A stretch of DNA of 64,000 nt from Fodinibius saliphilus (lineage in GTDB: Bacteria > Bacteroidota > Rhodothermia > Balneolales > Balneolaceae): NCBI RefSeq assembly GCF_005869845.1, contig NZ_VAWF01000001.1, positions 248,001-312,000 on the forward strand, given 5' to 3'. A program made the translations under genes and the position numbers. Each line of letters begins with the position of its first letter. Positions within the stretch are counted from its first letter, which is position 1. Under the pieces are notes generated by a model that made no database searches, was not told the DNA's origin, and saw nothing but the letters and a program-made list of their open reading frames with translations. This document shows positions 36,669 through 46,735 of the stretch, piece by piece.

Positions 36669-37749
36669 ATTTACGGCTATTGAGAAGTATGCCAATACCC
36701 AGAACCAAGAAAATGAGGTGAGGCAGTACTGCGGCCAGCAATGGATCTATTTCCCCTTTACCTCCAAAGGGCTCTATTACTTTCATCATTACTAAATAGA
36801 GGAAGCTAACGGTAAGGCCGGCTGCTATATAGAATCCTTTGCCACCACTTCTTTTTACTGATGCCAGGGCAAAACCGACGATCATCACTACTATAATAGA
36901 AAACGGATAGGCATAGCGGCCATATAGCTGTACTTTTGGAAGCCCTACATTGCCAGCCCCGCTGCGTTCTATCGATGAGATGTAATTTTCTGCCTCGGGA
37001 TATGTAAGTTGATATACATCAGATGTTTTACGAGCTAAGTCACGGGGCAAAATATTAAGGGTTGTATCTATCGAATCAATATGAGTTGATTGATAACCTA
37101 ATGCGGTAAACTTTTTTTCGTCGATCTGTTCAAGTTTCCAACTGTTGCTTTTAGCTTGCCAGATCATCTTTTGAATGTACAATGTTCTGCTGATACTGTC
37201 TCCTTCGAAGTTCGTAACCTCAACACGATGACCTACGCTGTCATTGGGATTATAATAATTTATTTTAAAAATAGATTGTTCGTTTTCCTGTCTAAAAATC
37301 TGGTTTCGATCTACCCGATTAGATTTACCTTGCAGATATTCTGCTTCAAATGCGATCCGTTTTTCATTGGCATCAGGTATGACATAACCATCAAGGTAAC
37401 TGATAGATATAGAGGCGATAAAAGCAAAAACAAGGTAGGGAACTAATAGGCGATATAGACTAATACCTGCGGCCTTGAGGGCGATAATTTCTAGTCGCTC
37501 GGTCATTTGCCCGGTTAGGTACAGGCATGCAATAAAAGCGGCAACTGGAGTAATAAGCCTGACCATTTCTGGGATATAGTTCAGGTAATAAGTACCAAAT
37601 ATTTGGGCAAAGGTGGCACCTTTGTCGGTAAAATCTTCGCTGTTTTCAGAGAAATCAATGACAATAAAAATAAACACCAGTGCAATGATCACGAAAAGAG
37701 TGATGACCAATAACCGGGAAAATATATATTTATCTATCTTTTTAGCCAC
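36667..37749 (-). CDS. lptG: LptG-like LPS export permease (YjgQ/YjgP family)
   Basis: The 360-residue protein has six membrane helices, three at each end (for example residues 12-34, 59-80 and 103-120, then three after residue 270) around a large periplasmic beta-jellyroll, the LptF/LptG fold. With LptF and LptB it extracts lipopolysaccharide from the inner membrane and passes it to LptC. It overlaps the upstream permease gene by 8 bp. Calling this member LptG and the other LptF follows gene order only. Its C-terminal helices contain FALASVKRSGGKGFYIAAGL, typical of the family. Confidence 0.87.
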   Translation of the reverse strand: MAKKIDKYIFSRLLVITLFVIIALVFIFIVIDFSENSEDFTDKGATFAQIFGTYYLNYIPEMVRLITPVAAFIACLYLTGQMTERLEIIALKAAGISLYRLLVPYLVFAFIASISISYLDGYVIPDANEKRIAFEAEYLQGKSNRVDRNQIFRQENEQSIFKINYYNPNDSVGHRVEVTNFEGDSISRTLYIQKMIWQAKSNSWKLEQIDEKKFTALGYQSTHIDSIDTTLNILPRDLARKTSDVYQLTYPEAENYISSIERSGAGNVGLPKVQLYGRYAYPFSIIVVMIVGFALASVKRSGGKGFYIAAGLTVSFLYLVMMKVIEPFGGKGEIDPLLAAVLPHLIFLVLGIGILLNSRK

Positions 37750-39169
37750 GATTTTTCCAAAGATTTGAAAATTTAAAGGAAGTACAGAATCGAATAGTCA
37801 AGTAAAGACCTATTATCCCCAATAATATATTAGAAAACCACATTCCCGTAAAAGGAGTGATGAAGAGCCTGTCCGCAAGCTTTTCACCTTGTATAATAGA
37901 GATCCAATAAAAAGTTAGAAATACAGTTCCGATGAGGGCAGCATACCCCAGATTACCTTTTTTAGTGTACATACCAATAGGTGCGCCAATCAGGACAAAA
38001 ACGATACAGGCAATAGGTATAGAAAACTTTTTATGTACTTCAACTAGGTATTGTGCAATCTTCCCAATTCGCCACTCTGTGTCTGTAGCTACATCGCTGA
38101 GTGTTGATTTATAACTACGAAGCAAAGAAAGTGTGATAGATTTAAGTTGGTTCTGTTCTTTTTTTGTTTCTAGGTATTGCAGGGCAATAAACTTGCTTTC
38201 CATAGCTTTACTTGTTGTATCTGTCGTGGTGATACGATCTGGTCTTTTATTGCTTGTGGTATCCTGGAATGGAATAATGTAGGATTTATTATTGATAATG
38301 GATTTTTTTTGGGAAACCACTTCTTTTTGCAGGGAATCAACGACAGTCATCATTGCTTCAATATCCATTGTGCGGTCGTTTCGAGAACGGTCTTCCGGAT
38401 TTGACCTCGAAAAGGCAAGTTCTGAAAGATCAAAGCTTATGCGGTAACGATCGAAAGCAGTTTCTTCAAATACATCAATGGATTTATATTTTTTTCTTCG
38501 ATCCATTTTTCGAAGGATGGTCCCATCTTTCAGGTAAAGAGTAAGCGTTTGCCCGTCGGCTTCACTGTCAAGACGTCCTTTTTGGGCCTTAATAATTGCT
38601 TCTTTTCGATTTTGAGTGGGGTGCTGATAAATCGTGACGTCATGGAGTGAATCTGATTCGTGAGTAATGCGTTTGACCAGAAATGTATAATTATCTATCC
38701 CTTCATAAAACTCATTGGGTTTTAAATCAAAACCGGGTTTTTTAAGCCGGATATCTATAAATAATGAACGAGCTCTTTGATTGGCATCAGGTAGTACATC
38801 ATTAGAGAACCATATCAGAAAGATAGAGAGGAGGGTTGCTGCGGTTAAAACCGGGGTTATAACGTGGAAAGGATTAATACCAGCTGCCCGAATAGCTGTA
38901 AGTTCATTGAGTTCAGTGAATTTGCCATAGGCCATTAGACAGGCAACAAGCACAGCCATTGGTACGGCTAATACTACCATAGAGGCAAGGTTGGTTACAA
39001 TAAGGTCGAGAATGATACCCAAGGGAAGTCCTTTACCGACAAGCATGTCGATATATAAGATCAAGAACTGCATCAGTAGTAAAAACATCAGGGTAAAGAA
39101 ACAAAAAACAAATGGCCCTATATGCCGTCTAAGTACGTCGAGTTGTAGCTTATTTGGTATAAATCTCAT
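37742..39169 (-). CDS. lptF: LptF-like LPS export permease (YjgP/YjgQ family)
   Basis: The 475-residue protein has the same six-helix permease layout as its downstream partner, with family phrases such as YGKFTELNELTAIRAAGINP near residue 80 and PIGMYTKKGNLGYA in the C-terminal half. The middle periplasmic part is longer than usual, with an inserted hydrophilic helical stretch at residues about 265-370 (TMDIEAMMTVVDSLQKEVVS). It is coupled to lptG by an 8-bp overlap. The divergent partner is sprA, 232 bp away. Confidence 0.87.
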   Translation of the reverse strand: MRFIPNKLQLDVLRRHIGPFVFCFFTLMFLLLMQFLILYIDMLVGKGLPLGIILDLIVTNLASMVVLAVPMAVLVACLMAYGKFTELNELTAIRAAGINPFHVITPVLTAATLLSIFLIWFSNDVLPDANQRARSLFIDIRLKKPGFDLKPNEFYEGIDNYTFLVKRITHESDSLHDVTIYQHPTQNRKEAIIKAQKGRLDSEADGQTLTLYLKDGTILRKMDRRKKYKSIDVFEETAFDRYRISFDLSELAFSRSNPEDRSRNDRTMDIEAMMTVVDSLQKEVVSQKKSIINNKSYIIPFQDTTSNKRPDRITTTDTTSKAMESKFIALQYLETKKEQNQLKSITLSLLRSYKSTLSDVATDTEWRIGKIAQYLVEVHKKFSIPIACIVFVLIGAPIGMYTKKGNLGYAALIGTVFLTFYWISIIQGEKLADRLFITPFTGMWFSNILLGIIGLYLTIRFCTSFKFSNLWKNRG

Positions 39170-39401
39170 AGTATTATTCTGTTGAAGAACCCTAAAATTA
39201 GGCCTATACTCCTATTTTACAAAACAAATTATTTAAAAGGTTCTAATTTGGGCTTTTATATTTTTATCAAAAGTATTTATCCATTATAATATTGCGACGA
39301 CATTCAGCATAGACCAAATCTATAAGTAAAGAGGAGCTGTTTATAGGAAAACGCTACTACTGATTTATTGACGTAACGTAAATTTATTCTACAACGGTTT
39401 C

Positions 39402-42400
39402 GTGCAGCTCAAAGCAAAGACAATTTATATATTATCTTTTTTCTGCGTTGGAGTACTGTGGCTGTATCCGCAAATGGGTTATTCGCAGCAGGCAGACTCT
39501 TTAGGGGCAGTGAGAAGTGATTCATTGGGACAGCTAATTCGTTTGCCCAAAGTCTCCTATCCGTTTCCAGACCAGCCACCCAAGTTGTTTTACGTCTCAA
39601 TTCCCCAAGAGAAAACATATGTGCAATATGATTCGTCCGGCGTTTATTATAGCCAGCGCTTGCTTTATCAAATGCAGGTGGCCCATCCCTATGTAATGAA
39701 TTTTGAAGAATATGCTGCTCGTAATAAAAAGAATGCCTTAGAAAAAAATTGGCAACAATTAATAGCTGAACAAGAGTCAAGGACAGACAGAAAAGGGGGA
39801 TTATTGGATTTTAATCTTGATATCCCCGGGGCCGAAGAATCGGCATTCACAACTATTTTTGGAAAACCTGAGGTAAACCTCAGTATTAATGGGACTGCAA
39901 ATATGAATGTGGGGGCCTCTATCCAAAAGACAGAGAATACAGAGATCCCTGAAGATCAGCGAACCCAGATTGATCCTACTTTTGAACAGAGTTTAAAGCT
40001 CAATATACAAGGGACTATAGGAGACAAACTTTCTATACAAACGGATTGGGATACGGAACGGGATTTTGATTTTATGAACCGTCTGAACATTGTGTATGAT
40101 GGATACGATGATGAAATAATCCAGCGCCTGGAGTTGGGTAACGTTTCAATGCAAACAGGAAATTCATTAATTCGGGGAGGAAATGCTCTTTTTGGAGTTA
40201 AATCTATAGCTCAACTAGGATCACTGAAATTAACGTCGGTACTTTCACAGCAAGAGGGGGAGGGCAAAACAGAAACAATAACGGGTGGAGCCCAAGAAAA
40301 GAAAATTTCTATACGGCCTGGTGAATATGAAGCTGACCGACACTTTTTTCTCGACTTTTATACCCGGCAAGAATTTGAGGATAATGTGTCAAATCCACAG
40401 CAGACGGGTCAGGCACTGCAGCTCGTCGAGATAAATGTATGGGCACTACGCGAGGCTTCTCAGTCGGTTGAGGGAGAACGGCAGGCTATAGCACTTGGTC
40501 CATTGGGGGTTGATGAGGGACCGTCCGGGGGGTTTTCTCCTCCCAATGATGAGGAGGATGATTTTTCTGATGCTCTTCTTAACCAGTATCGAGATCCTGC
40601 TGAAGGGGTTTCAGCCTCAGATTTTGGCGTAGATCCTTCTCAATTCGTGGAAGGGTATTTTGTACCTATGCAGGAGGGGGTTGATTATGAGATACGACCG
40701 GATCTGGGATATATCTCGTTAAAAAGGAATTTAGGTGCCCGACAGGCGTTGGCGGTATCCTTTAAGTACCGCGATTCCCAGAGTGGTAAAACAATAAGTA
40801 TCGGTGATGTAAGTCAAGGTGGTGGAGGTCGCATATATCTGAAATTACTACGTCCCCAAACAGTGACAACAACCAATGATTTGTGGGATTTGATGATGAA
40901 AAATGTGTACTCATTAGGTGTTGCTAATATTACGTCTGACGGCTTGGATATTGATGTTAAATTTACGGAACAGAATGTTCCCAGTAGTTCGCTTCCCGGC
41001 CGAAATACGATATTATTACAAGATTTAGGATTAGACCGTGTAGATCAACAGGGGGCATTAAATCCGGACAATAAAATTGATTTTAGTACGAATGTACTAA
41101 ACCCTAGCACAGGTAAATTGATATTTCCCTATCTAGAACCTTTTGGTAAACGGATAGAAGAGTTGCTTACAGAGGCAGGGCTTGGTAATGATAGGATACA
41201 GGCACTTACATTTGATGAACTATATTCTGAAAAAAAAGTAAATGCTAACCAAGAATCGAAAAATAACTTTTACGTCGTTGAAGGAACATCAAAAGGAAGC
41301 ACCTCGGCTAGTTACTCTCTTGGTTATTCATTAGTTGAAGGATCAGTAAAAGTTTTTGTAAACGGTCGTGAACTCCAAGAAGGTACTGATTATGCCGTAG
41401 ATTACTCCATTGGAAGTATTACTATTTTGAATGATCAGTATTTGCGGCAGGGGCAAGAGATTAAAATTGAATATGAAAACAATCAGCTTGCACAGATTGG
41501 CCAGAAATCATTTACTGGTATTAGGGCAGAGTATGAATTTACTGATAATATCTCATTGGGTAGTACCTTCTTCAAGCTCAAAGAAAAGCCTCTTCAAGAT
41601 AAAATACGTATTGGTGATGAACCGGTTAATAATTCGGTTATTGGAGTCGACGCCAACGCCCAGTTTGATACGCCTTGGTTAACCCGTTTGGTTGATGGCA
41701 TTCCTTTACTACAGACCAAGGCACAATCAAGTATGTCTTTCAGTGGTGAATTTGCCCAGCTTCGACCGGATATTGCTCAGACTAGTGCGGTAAGTGATGC
41801 TATTGATAACAACAGGCTTTTTGAGGATGAAGAAAATGGTCTCTCTTTTATTGACGATTTTGAAGGCTCTGATATTGGTCTCAGCTTCAAAAATCCTTCG
41901 CGTTGGTACTTAGCTGCCGCACCGGCTGCAGTACCGGGATATGGACCTGATGAAACATTTTTCGAAGGCAATCCTCAAGGAGATCCAAGTAAGAATTTAG
42001 CTGATAAAATTGCTCGTTCAGATCTACGCAGTCAGCTAGCGTGGTATAGTATTCCACAAAACGTTGATCAGATTCTGGGGGGCGTCTCATATACGCCTGA
42101 ATCAGAGCCGGTAAATGTAACTGAAGTATTTCCAAATAGAGATGTGTTGACGGAGGAAAACTTCATCCGAACGATGGATGTATATTACGATCCTACCGAA
42201 CGCGGACCTTATAACTACAATAATAATCTAAAAAATCTCTTTGAAAGTGAAACAGAACGTACCTGGGGGGGGATGACAACCACTCTACCTTCGGGTCAGG
42301 AAGATCTTACCCAAAATAATATTGAGTTTTTAGAATTCTGGGTTCAGTCGGTGTTGCCTGATGGAAAAAGCCCTACGCCCCAGGATTTACAAGATTATGA

Positions 42401-45400
42401 AGGTAAAATATACATTGATGTTGGAGTGGTATCAGAAGATGTAATACCCAACTTTAAGACTAATACTGAGGATGGATTAGTACGAAAACCAAATGATCTG
42501 CAGCAAGATAATATTGGAGGCGACTCGCGTTCATATATACCGGTGCCCCCACCAGCTCCAGAGGGCCAGTTTGCTAATGAAACACAAAAGGAAGCCGATG
42601 TAGGGCTAGATGGGGCCCCCAATTCCGGAGGCATTGATAACATGAATGAGAAAACTCTCTTCTCCGATTTTATTAATAATGTTCAGTCACAATATGGAGG
42701 AACAAGCGAAGAATATAATAAGGTAGTATCGGACCCTTCCAATGATGATTATGTTTATTATGGACAAAAAAAGGTAGATGACAAGCCGCTTCATGAGCGA
42801 TTTCATCGCATGTTTGGGTACCATGATGGAAACTCACCACCTAGTGAAGGTGATAAACGGGCTGTAACCAATAAGCCTGATACAGAAGGTCTAATTACCT
42901 CTTCAATTGTTGAACAAAATGATTCCTATTTCCAGTATGAAGTCGATTGGAATCCCGCAGATTTTTCTGAGCTTGAGCCAGGTACAGAGGGAACCTACAT
43001 TGTTGACAAAGTAGATGGGACAAAACAGCAAGATCGGTGGTACCAGGTTCGTATACCGCTGGAGGAATGGGTTCGTAAAGTTGGGGGGATACAAAATTTC
43101 CAGAATATATCATATATCCGTATCTGGCTTTCGGGATATGAGAAACCATTTACACTTCGTTTTGCAACTTTTGAGCTTGTAGGTAGTCAATGGAGAGAAG
43201 CTAAAAATGTAGGTAATGAGCAAGGTCCGTTGCAGGGCGAATTTAATATATCATCAGTAAATATTGAGGAAAATAGCCAGCGCGAACCTATTCCTTACAG
43301 GCAACCTGAAGGGGCAATACGTGCAAAAAATCGTGGACGCCAACGACAAACTATTGAAAACGAACAATCTATTGTAATGGATGCTGAAAACCTGGCCCCA
43401 GGGGAATTGTTGATGATGAAGAGAGTGTACCCCGGGGGACTCAATATGATCAATTATTCAAATGTGCGTATGTTTGTTCATGGAGAGGGGTATGAGAATA
43501 GAGAGGATGCTGAGCTGGTAATGCGTTTTGGTACCGATCTTACAAATAATTATTACGAATACCGCCAGCCTATATCACCTACAAATAAAAATTTCCCATT
43601 TAGTTCAAAACCTATAGGTGAGCTGACTGAAGCTGAGCTTGACCTTGAGGCTGAACAAGTTTGGCTCTACGATAAAAACAGCATGAATATTTTGTTACGA
43701 GCCTTTAATGAACTCAAGCAATTACGAGACCAACAGGGGGGAGATACAGGGGAAATCTTTAGTTGTAATGATTGCAGTAAACTGTTGAAAAAGGCAGTTC
43801 CCGGGGCTAGTATCGCTGTCAAAGGAAATCCTTCTTTAGATCGCATCGGCGAAATAGGAATGGGGATTCGCAATCCCTTTGACCCACAAAATCCCTCGGA
43901 GGGCGGGGTATCGTCGTTAGATGGGCAGTTTTGGTTTAATGAACTTCGGGTATCCGGCTTTGATAATAAAAAAGGATGGGCTGCAAAGGCAAAAGGACAA
44001 ATACAGTTTGCTGATTTTGCAGACTTTAATGCTAACTTTAATCGCGAAACAGATGGTTTTGGGGCATTGAGCTCAGGGCTGGGGCAGCGTCGCCTTTCCG
44101 ACGTCTTGGCTTATGATCTTAATTCAACAGTCAATATTCATAAATTTATTCCTGAGAGATTTGGTTGGAAAATTCCGGTATCTCTTTCAACTCGTCAGTC
44201 ATCTTCTACACCTCGATATTTACCTAATGAGGGTGATGTTCGACTTTCTGAGTTTAAGAATGCGGTAAACTCAAGAGATGATATTGATGAGCAAGAAAAA
44301 GAACAGCTAATAAATCAGAAAATTAAGGAAAGCCAAACAGTAACAGAAAACTATTCAATAAATATATCGAATGTCTCAAAATCTCGTTCAAAATCTACTT
44401 TTGCCCAATATACATTGGATAAAACGACATTCAATTATGTTTATAATACTACAAAGCGCCGGAACCCCCAGTACACTTTTCAAGATAATTGGAATTATAG
44501 CAGCTCCCTTCGTTATGATGTAAACTTCCCCAATACTCGGCTATTTCGGCCATTTGGATTTCTGGGCGAGGTGCCGCTATTGCACCCGCTAGCGGGGCTT
44601 AGGTTAGGGTATACACCGGCTTCTATTAACGCTTCGGTAGGTATCGATCGTGAGTACGATGAGCAATTACGCCGGTTAACGACAGGTGAGACTGAGTCCA
44701 CACCGCAACAGTCACATAGTTTTACTTATGACACCGAATTTGGGTTTGGATATAATTTAACGCCTTCTATAAAAACCACTTTTCGTAGTCGTTCTGTATT
44801 CGATCTATCCAGAGCCGGAATAGAAAGTGACGGTTCAGAAAATCCACTTTCTGATTCTACGAAATATTCGGTTAGACCGACATTCGATGTACTTAATGAT
44901 GTTGTATTTGATACGCTATCATCTCGTAGGAGGAATTATGAAGAAGGGTATACTGCCGGCTGGCAGCCTCGACTACGATCTATTGAGGCCATTAATTGGA
45001 TGAGTTATTCTGCCAACTATGGAGGGGGATACCAATGGAGAAATAGTTCAAGAGGCTCGAAACTGGGTGCTAATATCTCTAATAATCTGACATTAAATCA
45101 ATCGCTTGACTTTGATATTAAGAGCTTGCTCAATAGAATAGATTGGTATAAAAACCTGCAGAATGGAGGTGATAATTCGCAACAGCCGGCTGTAAGTGAC
45201 ACTTCAAAGGCTGGATATTCACAAGATGATTTCGGTGAAACCTTGGCTAACATTGGTAAAAAAAGTCTGGCAGCACTGCTAAGTATACAGTCGTTTGAGC
45301 TTTCTTTTGATATTTCTAAAAGTTCACGTCAGAGTGGGTATGCAGGGAATTCACAGTTTTTCCAAATGTTCTCGCGTTCGGGACAACAATACTCTCCGCC

Positions 45401-46628
45401 TTTTTCATATCGTACGGGTTTTGATGATGATATCGGAACTGCTCAACTTATTGATAACCCTAGTGATAATTCGAGTTTACAGTTACCTTCTAACCGTAAT
45501 TTATCGGATAACTTGACCGTGGGTTCTCGGCTTCAACCATTTAAAAATTTATCTATTGATTTGAGCTGGAATTCTGAATGGCAAAAGAATAGAACTACGA
45601 CGATTACTATTGATCCCAATGACAATATGAGTACGGTCCATTCTCAAAATGGAACCATCCGTTCCAGTGTTTGGGCTTTTGGTGGGGGGTATGAAGCTTT
45701 TTTCAAAGCACAATTAAATACCGCTTTCCAGGATATTAACAGTGGAGCTACCATTATTAGTGATTCGACGGGGAATAGTGATGGCCGTTCTGTGCTTGGT
45801 CGTATGACATTGCAAGAAGATTTTCGGAGGGCCTATTTAAGTGTTGGAAAGGGGGGGATTGGCAAACAGCATTTTACCCCATTTCCTTTACCCAATTGGC
45901 GAGTCACCTTAACGGGATTAGAGTCTGTTATACCCTTTTTGGGCAATCTGATGTCACGCGCGTCACTTACGCATAACTATAGTGGTTTGTACCGTTTGGG
46001 ATGGGAATTCAATTCTGATCAAAGTCAACTGCCTCCCCTTTCAATCGGTGCCTATTCGGTTATTAATCGTCGTCCTAAGTACGATCCCAATAGCATTAAT
46101 GTTGAAAAAAGGTTTAGCCCTTTAGTGGGGTTAAATATTACCTGGAAGTCTAACCTGCGTACCAATTTGCAATATGAGCATAGCAAAGTGACAAGCCTGA
46201 CATTATCAAACTCTACGGTTACGGAACGTATTTCGAAGGGGTTAAAGCTTTCCCTATCCTATACGATTAGAGGCTTTAAACTCCCATTTTTTCCACGTAT
46301 CGACAATGCAGTAGATTTCAGCTTAAATGGAAGTTATCTAGAAGATGAAGAAAAGAAATATCAGCTCAGTTCTGACCTTGATGAAGCATTAACAGCAGGC
46401 CCTGATGATATTGTAAAGGATGCTGGAAGAGCAGATTATTCCGGCACCGTTACAGGAGGGCAGTCACGAATCAGAGGAGCAGCAGTAATTGGATACCGTT
46501 TTTCACAAACTATACAAGCCAACTTTGAATACAATTATAGTAAGTTGATACCCAAAACTTCCGGAGTTTACGGTCGTACCGACCACGATATCCGTTTTAA
46601 TATTGTGGTGTCTATTCGTTCTAATTAA
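39402..46628 (+). CDS. sprA: SprA, type IX secretion system translocon barrel
   Basis: This 2408-residue outer-membrane protein matches SprA (Sov), the giant barrel through which the type IX system exports cargo. Length is close to that of the Flavobacterium protein. A signal peptide runs to about residue 28 (MGYSQ). Recognisable family segments are the early GNVSMQTGNSLIRGGNALFG part and FVNGRELQEGTDYAVDYSIG around residue 650, quoted only to identify them. The C-terminal half is rich in barrel strands ending VVSIRSN. The start is GTG at 39402; no ATG offers a signal peptide. With the DUF5103 protein, it implies a type IX system here, but cargo with C-terminal sorting domains is not seen. 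Confidence 0.95.
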   Translation: MQLKAKTIYILSFFCVGVLWLYPQMGYSQQADSLGAVRSDSLGQLIRLPKVSYPFPDQPPKLFYVSIPQEKTYVQYDSSGVYYSQRLLYQMQVAHPYVMNFEEYAARNKKNALEKNWQQLIAEQESRTDRKGGLLDFNLDIPGAEESAFTTIFGKPEVNLSINGTANMNVGASIQKTENTEIPEDQRTQIDPTFEQSLKLNIQGTIGDKLSIQTDWDTERDFDFMNRLNIVYDGYDDEIIQRLELGNVSMQTGNSLIRGGNALFGVKSIAQLGSLKLTSVLSQQEGEGKTETITGGAQEKKISIRPGEYEADRHFFLDFYTRQEFEDNVSNPQQTGQALQLVEINVWALREASQSVEGERQAIALGPLGVDEGPSGGFSPPNDEEDDFSDALLNQYRDPAEGVSASDFGVDPSQFVEGYFVPMQEGVDYEIRPDLGYISLKRNLGARQALAVSFKYRDSQSGKTISIGDVSQGGGGRIYLKLLRPQTVTTTNDLWDLMMKNVYSLGVANITSDGLDIDVKFTEQNVPSSSLPGRNTILLQDLGLDRVDQQGALNPDNKIDFSTNVLNPSTGKLIFPYLEPFGKRIEELLTEAGLGNDRIQALTFDELYSEKKVNANQESKNNFYVVEGTSKGSTSASYSLGYSLVEGSVKVFVNGRELQEGTDYAVDYSIGSITILNDQYLRQGQEIKIEYENNQLAQIGQKSFTGIRAEYEFTDNISLGSTFFKLKEKPLQDKIRIGDEPVNNSVIGVDANAQFDTPWLTRLVDGIPLLQTKAQSSMSFSGEFAQLRPDIAQTSAVSDAIDNNRLFEDEENGLSFIDDFEGSDIGLSFKNPSRWYLAAAPAAVPGYGPDETFFEGNPQGDPSKNLADKIARSDLRSQLAWYSIPQNVDQILGGVSYTPESEPVNVTEVFPNRDVLTEENFIRTMDVYYDPTERGPYNYNNNLKNLFESETERTWGGMTTTLPSGQEDLTQNNIEFLEFWVQSVLPDGKSPTPQDLQDYEGKIYIDVGVVSEDVIPNFKTNTEDGLVRKPNDLQQDNIGGDSRSYIPVPPPAPEGQFANETQKEADVGLDGAPNSGGIDNMNEKTLFSDFINNVQSQYGGTSEEYNKVVSDPSNDDYVYYGQKKVDDKPLHERFHRMFGYHDGNSPPSEGDKRAVTNKPDTEGLITSSIVEQNDSYFQYEVDWNPADFSELEPGTEGTYIVDKVDGTKQQDRWYQVRIPLEEWVRKVGGIQNFQNISYIRIWLSGYEKPFTLRFATFELVGSQWREAKNVGNEQGPLQGEFNISSVNIEENSQREPIPYRQPEGAIRAKNRGRQRQTIENEQSIVMDAENLAPGELLMMKRVYPGGLNMINYSNVRMFVHGEGYENREDAELVMRFGTDLTNNYYEYRQPISPTNKNFPFSSKPIGELTEAELDLEAEQVWLYDKNSMNILLRAFNELKQLRDQQGGDTGEIFSCNDCSKLLKKAVPGASIAVKGNPSLDRIGEIGMGIRNPFDPQNPSEGGVSSLDGQFWFNELRVSGFDNKKGWAAKAKGQIQFADFADFNANFNRETDGFGALSSGLGQRRLSDVLAYDLNSTVNIHKFIPERFGWKIPVSLSTRQSSSTPRYLPNEGDVRLSEFKNAVNSRDDIDEQEKEQLINQKIKESQTVTENYSINISNVSKSRSKSTFAQYTLDKTTFNYVYNTTKRRNPQYTFQDNWNYSSSLRYDVNFPNTRLFRPFGFLGEVPLLHPLAGLRLGYTPASINASVGIDREYDEQLRRLTTGETESTPQQSHSFTYDTEFGFGYNLTPSIKTTFRSRSVFDLSRAGIESDGSENPLSDSTKYSVRPTFDVLNDVVFDTLSSRRRNYEEGYTAGWQPRLRSIEAINWMSYSANYGGGYQWRNSSRGSKLGANISNNLTLNQSLDFDIKSLLNRIDWYKNLQNGGDNSQQPAVSDTSKAGYSQDDFGETLANIGKKSLAALLSIQSFELSFDISKSSRQSGYAGNSQFFQMFSRSGQQYSPPFSYRTGFDDDIGTAQLIDNPSDNSSLQLPSNRNLSDNLTVGSRLQPFKNLSIDLSWNSEWQKNRTTTITIDPNDNMSTVHSQNGTIRSSVWAFGGGYEAFFKAQLNTAFQDINSGATIISDSTGNSDGRSVLGRMTLQEDFRRAYLSVGKGGIGKQHFTPFPLPNWRVTLTGLESVIPFLGNLMSRASLTHNYSGLYRLGWEFNSDQSQLPPLSIGAYSVINRRPKYDPNSINVEKRFSPLVGLNITWKSNLRTNLQYEHSKVTSLTLSNSTVTERISKGLKLSLSYTIRGFKLPFFPRIDNAVDFSLNGSYLEDEEKKYQLSSDLDEALTAGPDDIVKDAGRADYSGTVTGGQSRIRGAAVIGYRFSQTIQANFEYNYSKLIPKTSGVYGRTDHDIRFNIVVSIRSN

Positions 46629-46651
46629 TGGGTCAAATATTCTGGGCAACA

Positions 46652-46678
46652 ACTTCGAGGGTGTTAATACACTCGAGT
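46652..46678. terminator. Imperfect hairpin after sprA
   Basis: ACT, CGA and GTGT pair with ACAC, TCG and AGT around the loop TAAT, with two small bulges. It lies between the convergent sprA and lnt. There is no T-tract, so the call is weak. Confidence 0.3.
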
Positions 46679-46735
46679 AAAAGTATGAGTTCAGAGGTAG
46701 CTTACCTTGGTAGCCAGGCATGTTTTTAAAAGCTC

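Noticed and set aside
39315-39322. TAnnTTTG (minus strand) upstream of lptF
   Set aside because: It lies about 146 nt before the lptF start codon with no -33 element. The distance is unlike the other cases, so I do not call it.
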